From assembly GCA_949128115.1 (NCBI GenBank), contig OX421961.1, positions 101,637,863 through 101,701,862 on the forward strand: 64,000 nt of DNA, read 5' to 3'. This DNA is from Anaspis maculata. Its lineage: Eukaryota; Arthropoda; Insecta; Coleoptera; Scraptiidae. Positions 57,001 through 64,000 of this stretch are shown here, piece after piece. The notes under the pieces are model-generated. The model was not told the DNA's origin, searched no databases, and was given only the letters and a program-made list of their open reading frames with translations. Each line of letters starts with the position of its first letter. Position 1 is the first letter of the stretch. The translations under genes and the position numbers were made by a program.

Positions 57001-59808
57001 AATATGTACGAGATCGCTGCTCGTAACAATACTTACCCTGGGTTGCACCAAAAAAATTAATACGCAATTAACGCTAATACGAGATTAAATGGATTTCATT
57101 CTGATCAATCCTAGTAGATTGACAATGAGAATTGAATGAAATCTTTAGCTAATCAATCATTGGATCATTCTCTTTTGTGAAATCAGAATTTCTTGTATTT
57201 ACCAACAAGTACTGACCAAAAGGAATTTCGCTAATCTCGTATTATATTTATTACGTGTAGGTGCAACCCAGGGTTACTGTGCCTGGTGTATGGTGTAATC
57301 GAAATGCATAGTCTTGTTGAATTATGTGGAGAACTTGATAGACATTTTCACATGTCTTCAAGAAAATTTATACTTCCTTTGTCCCACGTGAGTGCTGATG
57401 CGGTTGAACGTTTGGAACTCTATTGGAAGCATATCGAGCTAATTGGGGGTGAGAATTTTCAAGAGCACTGTTTGCGTTTCTTGTTCTTTCATTATTTCAT
57501 TGTTTTATTTGTTCACAACTTTATTGTTTTGTGTTCTTCTTGTTCAGTGTAATTCTCATTTGTCATTCTGAAGTCAGGTGTTTTGAGAAAAAAGTATTCC
57601 ATTTGAAAGTTCCAGATATGGTTGCAGACAATTTCTAAATGGAATTCAGTTTATTTCACCATTTTTGTTTCTGTTGCAATGAAATTTCAGCATCTTTCGT
57701 AAGCCTTATGTTCTTAAAATATGGGAAGGGCAACACCAAAAATCAATCAGAAATGGGTCGCATTACACTTCCGTAATTGTACTAAAATCTGGATTCAGAA
57801 TATTGTAATTTTGCTATACCCTGAACTGCTTATTTTTCTATCCAAATTCTCAAACCGCCTTTTCTTCTTTCTACATATACTTGAATCATGTATTAGACAG
57901 TGCGAGCGGAAAATTTGAAACCAAAAACGAACCGTTGCTCTCCTAGAGCAACACTAAAATAAAAATATTTGTTTTGTTGGTGCGTAATTTATTGGCGGTT
58001 TTAATGAGCAATTAACGACTAGCAAATGTCAAACAGCGCGTTTTTGAGGAAAAGCTCTTGTAAACATGTACGAGTTAAAAATACAATTGGGCCTAGACAT
58101 AATGCCTGTGCGTACTTACCTCATGGATGTCGATGCCATGGTTGAGTGACCAGATAGTTTGAAAATAGTCCTGCATCCGCTGCTTGAGCTCCTTGGGAAT
58201 TTGGTGCAACGTGAAGAAGTCCTTGAGATCTCTCCACTTGGTTTGGTAAAGCGATCGTCTGGAGTACATCCTTTGAATGATGGCTGTTACGTTGCCGAAC
58301 ACCACGGCGTGCATTAGGGCTGCGAAAAATAATAAAACCATCACACATCGATTTTCACGAATGGATGAATCTGCGATGCCACCAACACAGTCCTGTGTTA
58401 TTACAAATTTCAAATGACAATAACATGCCTGTTCTGGTATCTTGTACAGAGCTTGTTATGGGCTGTATCTATGGATCAATCCCCTTCCTTCATTCTAACG
58501 TGTTGCTTGAAAATCTTTTTCATTTGAGTTATCATCGGAAAATACAAGTTTTTTAATCCTGTGATAAATTGAATTCTTAATTTAGGTAGGCTGGGGCTTG
58601 GTGAAATTTAGGGTTGAGAAGCTGCGTTTAGCTAGGGCACAGCCTGTCTAAATTGAAAATTCATGTGACCAACCAACAGTTGAAAGAAATTGTAATAAAA
58701 ATAATCTGAAAGAATTCAGCTCGTGAATCAGAATCATACAAAGATCTATGGTGTATCAATCCATTGTTGTTTTAATAAAGATATAAAGATGCCCATAAAA
58801 CATTCTATCTTGAATCCTCAAAAATCACTAAATGAAATTTCTTCTGGGAGTTATAATATCAAAGAATTGTAACCCCTACCAAACTACATATTTGCTTTCA
58901 TTGTCTTCTGATCTTCATGCTTTTGAAGTCGAATACTACACATTACAACGGGAAATGTTTCAAAGGCGTTCGATGCACCATTTGCGCGTGCCTTGCCGGT
59001 CGAAAAGATTGGACTCGACAACCTCCCCAGTTCTTTTGGACCAGTTTTTATGTGACAGTTTTCGACTAAATCGCATTATTCTACTGAATTCAATTAGAAC
59101 TGGTAATTTTTTTTCGTGTTCTTGGCCTTGGGACTGAACATTTTAAACCTAAACATATCTATTTGAATATTTTCGGCGCCTGCCAGAAAACTGATCATTT
59201 ACATATAGGCTTCTGAATTGAACCCCCTTGAAGCCTATTTCAGTACGTTATTCGACCCCGAAAACATGATGGTTTGTAAAATTAACCACAAACAAGCGAC
59301 AGTATTGTAATGATAACTTATTTGACTGTTGGTCTCTAACTGTAAGAAGCCTGTGCGAGGTTTTCCGACACTAAATATAATGTTATTGTGCATACAGGGT
59401 ATATTATTTCAAGTGTAAAACATCCAGCAGATTTTGTATTATTAAAATATGTTTCACGTTTGAGGCACTTTACTGGAGTGACTGGACCATATGAGAGAAC
59501 TTGCCGGACAATTGAAGTCTCCAAGTTAATTCAAACGTATTCATTATCTATATTTTTGTTTGCGAATACTCAAAGCACTTACGAGCATTTACAAAATTCT
59601 TCAAAAGCTTTTATCATATACATACCGCCTATGAGCATAACGCAAATGCTGAAGATTTTCTCGCTTGTTGTGTTTGCGCTAACATTCCCAAATCCGACGC
59701 TGGTCAAGCTCGAGCACGTGAAATACAGCGCCGTAACGTAGGCGTCTGTTTTGGACACATTGGAAACCTCTGGAATTTTCAGGCGTTCAGCCAGGGTATG
59801 GATCCAAC
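45022..59808 (-). CDS. Elk: Elk-type (Kv12) voltage-gated K+ channel, pore to C-terminus (5' partial), seven exons
   Basis: Plasma-membrane EAG-family K+ channel alpha subunit. Exons (minus): 59808-59626, 58319-58120, 48786-48537, 48398-48127, 46595-46432, 46346-46064, 45636-45022; all junction phases agree, giving 654 residues here. Exon 1 carries the pore: [20 protein letters not shown] with the GFGN filter of EAG/ERG/ELK channels. Exon 2 gives S6, [20 protein letters not shown], and the C-linker [20 protein letters not shown]. Exons 3-4 give the cyclic-nucleotide-binding homology domain ([45 protein letters not shown]). Exons 5-7 are a Ser-rich, then coiled-coil-like C-tail. The C-linker and ALMHAVVFG favour Elk over eag or sei. 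PAS, S1-S5 and the start lie beyond 64000. Intron 2 is 9.3 kb and transposon-rich. The usual Gly of HKGDAL is Trp (TGG, 48616-48618). Confidence 0.93.
48787..50998 (-). other. Elk intron, 3' part without recognised elements
   Basis: Plus-strand frames at 50237-50545 and 50578-50766 have no recognisable motif. A diffuse repeat begins near 50900. Confidence 0.45.
50998..51029. repeat. TCCG microsatellite
   Basis: (TCCG)n with one TTCG interruption. It stands at the start of a duplicated repeat unit. Confidence 0.85.
51030..52900. repeat. Tandemly duplicated repeat, second copy split by a LINE
   Basis: Copy 1 (about 51050-51400) and copy 2 (about 51450-51552 plus 52640-52900) share TAATGATAAACAAT/TAACGATAAACAAT, ACATGCG(A/G)AGAAGTAC, GGGGTTATATTTAGAG and GAAGCT(G/A)CGGCTCGGC. 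The LINE at 51553-52635 lies inside copy 2. Confidence 0.7.
51553..52635 (+). mobile_element. 5'-truncated non-LTR retrotransposon, RT C-terminal half intact
   Basis: Begins inside RT motif B, reading [20 protein letters not shown]. Motif C is [13 protein letters not shown] with both Asp present, followed by [22 protein letters not shown] and a C-terminal domain through 52476 ([23 protein letters not shown]). About 290 residues are open without a stop, so the copy is young. The 3' UTR has AATAAA and ends in TTTATTTATTTATT (52608-52635). [10 protein letters not shown] and FADD are typical of Jockey/CR1-type elements. It lies in Elk intron 2 on the opposite strand. Confidence 0.93.
53185..54795. 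repeat. 1.6-kb palindrome in the Elk intron
   Basis: Long arms with a centre near 53975: GAAGTTGACGAAATTTGGTG, ATTCCAATGCTTGGC, CTGTATCTC/GAGATACAG, GTCGCCAACTTCAAAATGG and TGCAAGGTCCGTACAGTATT each recur inverted. The match covers about 790 bases per arm. Confidence 0.9.
55040..55895. repeat. Tandem array of ~110-120-bp units with GCCGCCATCTT cores
   Basis: Seven units start near 55046, 55153, 55273, 55393, 55638, 55749 and 55867. The core is GCCGCCATCTTGGCTGCCAT, then ATTGAAAT(C/T)TC, (A/G)ACGATT(G/T)CCATGAAACTT and GATCATTCT(T/C)ATTTTC. The gap between the fourth and fifth units is explained by the 132-bp MITE. Confidence 0.88.
55473..55604. mobile_element. 132-bp MITE inserted in the tandem array
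   Basis: GTGCTATTCTGTGAAAAATA and CATTCCATAAACGCTCTGTT mirror AACAGAGCCTTTATGGAATG and TTTTTAGAGAATCGCAC, giving ~43-bp inverted repeats. A relic copy is at 919-1008. Confidence 0.85.
56510..57028 (-). mobile_element. Solo LTR (519 bp) with 4-bp target duplication
   Basis: Starts TGTTACGA and ends TCGTAACA, flanked by ATAC on both sides (56506-56509, 57029-57032). On the minus strand a TATATAAGGC box (about 56705-56715) and an AATAAACAG signal (about 56570) are in LTR order, so the element reads leftward. TG..CA ends and a 4-bp duplication fit a Ty3/gypsy-type LTR. No internal region or second LTR is present. Confidence 0.85.
57036..57273. mobile_element. 238-bp PIF/Harbinger-like MITE with TTA duplication
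   Basis: Perfect ends CCCTGGGTTGCACC/GGTGCAACCCAGGG, flanked by TTA (57033-57035, 57274-57276). Inner arms TAATACGAGATTA/TAATCTCGTATTA. It starts three bases after the solo LTR's target duplication. Confidence 0.88.
58320..59625 (-). other. Elk intron between pore and S6 exons
   Basis: 1.3 kb of AT-rich intron; no repeat or RNA feature seen. Confidence 0.7.
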
Positions 59809-60739
59809 CTGGAAGCAAATATACACAGGTACAGGTGTGCGTCGGTTTTAAATATTTACCCCCAGACATCCGTAACTTAAACCTTGAAAGGTTCTGTTCC
59901 ATCGATTTAAATATTAAAATGGATAATAGGCCGTTCATTCGGAGCACGAGAAGTCCGAGAAGTGCTAATTTAAAAACGTAATATCCGGCGGAATTGAAAA
60001 TATCACGGCCCTGCCACTACAAGGTGAACATCAAGCAACACGCGGGCATCATCATCAGATATGCACAGTTAATTTAGAGATTAATTATGAAATATGGACT
60101 GATTCTAATTAAAAAATTTCACCCAGAAGTATCGTTGCCGCCAAGGCATTATTTGGAATTTATGGAGATTCGCCGGTGGCTCCCTCTCTCATTTGCTGCT
60201 TCTTCAGTAATGAGTCAGTGTCGATACTGGGTAATTCCCTGAATGTGCTCCAGGTGAAATTATCGAAGGGGACTTTTTTATTACATAATTTAATTTTTAA
60301 AATTTACCAGTATTAGCGAAGTGGTATTCAAAGGGCGAATAGGTCAAATTTGATAATCACAATAGAATGTAGGGTGCCTGGAACCTCTGCCATTAAATTT
60401 CAGAGATGAATTCCTTGGTCTTTTCCAAGACCAACTGTGCAGGCCGATTTGCTTTGGAGGATTTCGTTTGCAAAATAAAAAGTGAATAGGTTGGGTGTTG
60501 AAAATCAGTTTTTTACTCAAGACCTTGTTCATACTATAGGTATGTATTCAGGCACAGACATTTTCTTTTTATTGTTACTGGAAGATAACATGACCTTATT
60601 GATAACAGAAGACTTTGTGTCATTTCAGCACAGGACAAAACAGCGCGGGACAAAATAGGGCAAGCACGAAACAGTGCAAATCAAAGAGCACAGGCGCAAA
60701 AAACGAAAATAAGAAATGCCAAAGGGTGCGTGCTCACCA

Positions 60740-61080
60740 CCTTGATGCTCTTCTTTGAGACTCACAAAATAAGGAGTTGATTTTTTACACTTCTTAGTTT
60801 CTTCCTTCTTTTGAGACCCATACCAGATGAGAAGTTCATTTGATTGAAATTTCCTCCTTTTTTCAGACCCATTAGATAAGTCATCACTAGATAAATTTAG
60901 CTAGTCTGAAAAGAAGGATACAACTTCAGTCAAAACTCAATTTCTTAACTGGTGAATCTGATGAGGAGGAGAAAACCTGAGACAAAATTCAACTCCTTAG
61001 GTGTGTCTGAGAAAAAGAAGGGAATTTGAGTCAGAAATCACCTCCTTATCTGGTGGGACCAAAAAAAACCCGAAAGAAGG
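60740..61080. repeat. Polypurine/polypyrimidine quasi-palindrome
   Basis: Repeated AAGGAG(T/G)TGA, TTCCTCCTTTTTTCAGACCC and CTGAGAAAAAGAAGGGAATT blocks alternate strands, with GACCCA(T/C)..AGAT spacers. It could form several stem-loops; nature unknown. Confidence 0.45.
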
Positions 61081-61300
61081 CAGCCGCGGTGTTTTAATAT
61101 CGCTGTTTTGTTTGTGCTATGTTGTTCTCAGCTGTTTTATCTTGCGCTCAAATGACGGAGCCGGTAAAAAATAGTCAATATTTTCTTTGGATGATCCTCG
61201 TCTTGAAATGAGTCAAGGAACTGCCCTTTATAATTATCGACATAGATTATAGATTTGAAGTCAGCCTATGCACAAACTGGAAAGAAGTAATGTGATAGTA

Positions 61301-61949
61301 TACAGAGTGTTTGAAAACTTGGTGTAGAAAATTGAGCAGCAGGTGGGGAAATGCTCCAAAAGCGCCAGAAAAATGTTGAAAAAAATTTATGATTTTCATC
61401 TTTGGAAATATGGGAGGTCCTTTAACGCCTTCTATTTTCGTTATTGTGGAAGAATTCAGTTCACTCTCTCCATCAGACCAAAAAGCAAATTTTTTGAACC
61501 TTCGAATGTGTTTCTTAAATTTGTTTAGTGTACAGGGTGAGTCATAAATCCGAAAAATCTATTTTTCCTCGAAAATGCTCGTGAAAAGTTCTAGAGGTTA
61601 TAAAACTGATGTAGAGCAACATGTAACACAAATAGTTCCCATATAAAATTTTCTGCATGCATTTTTGAAGAAAACTGGACTTTCAGGATTCACGATTCAC
61701 CCTGTATAGTGAATAAAATAACAAAACACATTCAAAAGTTCAAAAACATTGCTTTTTGGTATCTTGAAAAGAGTTTACTAAAATCTTTCTAAGTAACGAA
61801 AATAGAGGGGGTCGAATGACCACCTTTTGACCCTCCATATTTTCAAAAATAGAAACCCCACATTTTTTCAATATTTTTCTGATACTTTTAAAGCATTTTT
61901 CTTACTCTGTGGTTCAATTTTCTACCTCAAGTTTGCGAACACCCTGTTC
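61301..61949. mobile_element. Foldback with TACAGAGTGTTTGAAAACTT end, carrying a nested MITE
   Basis: The left end mirrors CAAGTTTGCGAACACCCTGT (ending 61948). The arms share TAGAAAATTGAG and AAATATGGAGGGTC-like blocks. The 176-bp element at 61531-61706 is inserted in it. Confidence 0.75.
61531..61706. mobile_element. 176-bp MITE, TACAGGGTGA ends, TAGTG duplication
   Basis: TACAGGGTGAGTCATAAATC mirrors GATTCACCCTGTA ending 61706. TAGTG occurs on both sides (61526-61530, 61707-61711), a 5-bp target duplication. Confidence 0.8.
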
Positions 61950-62019
61950 AAATACGAATTCCATAAAACTGGTTTTTGGGATGACGAGCTTGCGAGAGTG
62001 CTCAAAAAGAAGGAGAGTG

Positions 62020-62430
62020 ACAATACGTCTTATTAAACGAGTGTGATATAATACTATTTTATCCACTTTACCTTAATAATTGCGCAAAAATTCAAAATTC
62101 TAGCTGCTAAAAATAAGAATGTTTGACAAGGTGACACTTCGCGACTGACGTCCGCCTGCCTTTTAGAAGCAACTCGAGTAGCAATGAATGATGAATTGTT
62201 TCTATTGGTTGAAGAGCGGTTTAAACAAATGATGCTTTTCGACACCGCTCTCAATATCTAAAAGTGTCTATATTATATCATAATTTCTTGAGCAATCTGC
62301 CAAAATAGTACCAAAAAAACAATGAACTTGATTGTTTAATTGACAGATTGTTCAAGAAATTGCACAAGAAATTTTGTAGTGTAATACAGCTATTATATGA
62401 GTTTAATGAGACGTAATATTGTCACACGAC
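62020..62430. mobile_element. Foldback related to the 42278-42520 MITE
   Basis: GTGACAATACGTCTTATTAA is mirrored by TTTAATGAGACGTAATATTG and TCACACGACTGG. A second hairpin, TTCTTGAGCAATCTG/CAGATTGTTCAAGAA, lies at 62285-62360. Confidence 0.55.
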
Positions 62431-63439
62431 TGGAACATAGGGTGCCGCAATACGTGATTGATTGAATTCTTGAATGGCATTTTTTGTTTGGGAATTGTGA
62501 ACATTGTGATGAACATATTCGAGAACTACGGGAAAAATAATAGTACAGGAAAAATATTAAAGAAGTCGGCCAAACCTCGGAAAAAATATGGACGTCCTGA
62601 AAATTTGATATTCTGTTCAAAATTGAGTGCTCTACAACATATCCAAAATCACCAAAAATTGCAACCGGGGGTTTTGAGTTATTGGAGGGGGGGGGGGGTA
62701 AAAAATTGCAACTTGAAATGGAGGGGATGAAACCCGTCAATCCATTGGAAGCAAATACCGTTATAATTCGACGCATCATATCCCGTTGATACCATTTTGG
62801 CACAAAAAATGTCGATAACTGTTGAAGGGGGGTCGTGGGGGGCGAAGCCCTGCTAGGTGATCCATTTTGTTTTTCTGGCCATGTAGACCCGATCACGACA
62901 AGTTTGGTATCTTTTCCGACTATATTCAATCTCCTGAACTCGAATCCGATGTGTCAATTTGGATGGAAAGAAGTTTGAACAAGTTAACTTGGAAAAACTC
63001 GTTTTTTCTTTGATAATTTTGACGATTTTTTTTCAGTGTTAGAGGTGTTCATCTTTGAAAAATTCTCAGGGGCCATTGAATTGGAGTGTATTCTTCACGA
63101 AAATCATCTACTCGATGTTTGATTTTGTTTCTCGAGTTCAAAAAATCGATTTGAACCTGAGCCGGCCCGGCGCATCGTCTACTACTGACCAGAACACTAC
63201 AGCATGCACCTTTCAATGAAAATAGCTTAAACTATTGAAGAAATTTTAACTTATCTTTGAAAATTTGACGATCCGTGCAGAATTGAATTCCCTATAACAT
63301 AAACAACACCGCCATGAATCGCACTGCAGGGTTTTGAGTTATTCAAGTTTGAGAGTTTGAGTTGCCAAACATCAGAAAAGCGCCTTTTGATTTTAAAGTT
63401 TTGTCTTTACACTTGTTCTAGAATGCAACATACGGCTGA
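62431..63439. other. No feature recognised
   Basis: AT-rich with a poly-G run near 62689-62698. The Elk exons encoding PAS and S1-S5 were looked for on the minus strand up to 64000 and not found. Confidence 0.5.
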
Positions 63440-63459
63440 TGGTGAATCTTTGGTTCAAA

Positions 63460-64000
63460 GTTTTCTACGAGTATTTCTATCTCGCCCATGAACTCATTCA
63501 GGTGTCTAGAAATTTTCGGACCGGATATGCACCAACGGCGAAGGGCAGTAGGATCTTCAGTGTTATTACTAATTTAAAATTTGTTGTCTTGTGTGTGTTG
63601 GAATTTGCGAGAATTGAACTATAGTAACATCAGTGAAGGCGCAAAAACACCTAGGACGTGAACAGGCATAGAAAACGGACGTGGAAAACATATGGAAAAG
63701 TGATCAGGTAGACACCAAGACCTTTTCAACATTACGACTCTTATTTTGCAACTATAGTACCTATGATACATGGGTGTATGTTTCATGCTCTTTGGCTTGT
63801 TCACGTCCTAGACGCTTTTGAGCCTCCATTAATAGCTTATTACTTTCATTCTCGCATTATTCTGACACACACAAGACAACAAATTTGAAGTTGGTGCCAT
63901 AGAAATACGAATAACACTGAAGGTCCTACTGAACCATTGCCGTTGGTGCATATCCAGTCCAGCAGACACCTGAATGAGTTCACGGGCGAGACAGAAAACT
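63460..64000. mobile_element. Foldback cut by the window end
   Basis: TCTCGCCCATGAACTCATTC, GGATATGCACCAACGGC and AATTTGTTGTCTTGTGTGTG in 63475-63600 are mirrored in 63860-64000. The right arm is truncated by the window. Confidence 0.8.

Noticed and set aside
57286..57552. 88-codon plus-strand ORF after the TTA MITE
   Set aside because: Ends in a hydrophobic, low-complexity run. No domain, splice or homology clue.
59809..64000. Upstream Elk exons (PAS, S1-S5)
   Set aside because: Searched the minus strand for voltage-sensor and PAS motifs and found none; they must lie beyond the window.

Overview
This is eukaryotic nuclear DNA, almost certainly from an insect. It has spliced genes with GT-AG introns, AATAAA signals, several non-LTR retrotransposons, a solo LTR and very many short foldback (MITE-like) elements. 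The abundant TAGGTAGGTACC-type low-complexity sequence fits a sternorrhynchan hemipteran, but that placement is inference. Only four host genes can be supported, and exons fill only about 4 kb of the 64 kb.

Layout. (1) 38-473, +: the last two exons of a Ly6/uPAR three-finger GPI-type protein. (2) 1120-4500: a repeat complex with a 2-kb hairpin whose arms are tandem ~133/152-bp units. (3) 5631-20024, +: a second, complete three-exon Ly6/uPAR gene. Its 11.8-kb second intron is packed with transposons: a three-layer nest at 8079-11482 built around an AACGTT-rich element that carries a small spliced ORF, foldbacks, two ACAGTC arrays, a tRNA-derived SINE-like unit and a possible hAT-type element. 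(4) 20446-22177, -: a complete five-exon ERp44 gene (thioredoxin fold, CRFS motif, KDEL end), convergent with the Ly6 gene. (5) 24.3-36.7 kb: a transposon graveyard with a broken LINE (ORF1 plus endonuclease/RT), a second LINE inserted into it with a 17-bp target duplication, a THAP-domain relic and several large palindromes. (6) 37.3-43 kb: a 2.4-kb element with TAA target duplications (PIF/Harbinger-like) and small MITEs. (7) 45022-59808, -: seven 3' exons of the Elk (Kv12) voltage-gated potassium channel, from the pore to the stop. Its 9.3-kb intron holds a LINE, a 1.6-kb palindrome, a tandem array rich in GCCGCCATCTT (YY1/Pho-type) motifs, a solo LTR and a TTA-flanked MITE. (8) 59.8-64 kb: an Elk intron or upstream sequence with nested foldbacks.

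The two Ly6 genes are probably tandem paralogues. Some Ly6 proteins of the quiver/sleepless type modulate K+ channels, but nothing here links these genes functionally to Elk. The most unusual material is the AACGTT element with its two-exon ORF, the hairpin array for which an empty-site paralogue exists in the same window, and the YY1/Pho-like motif array in the Elk intron. Exon boundaries were read by eye from splice consensus and phase; no alignment or search was run.
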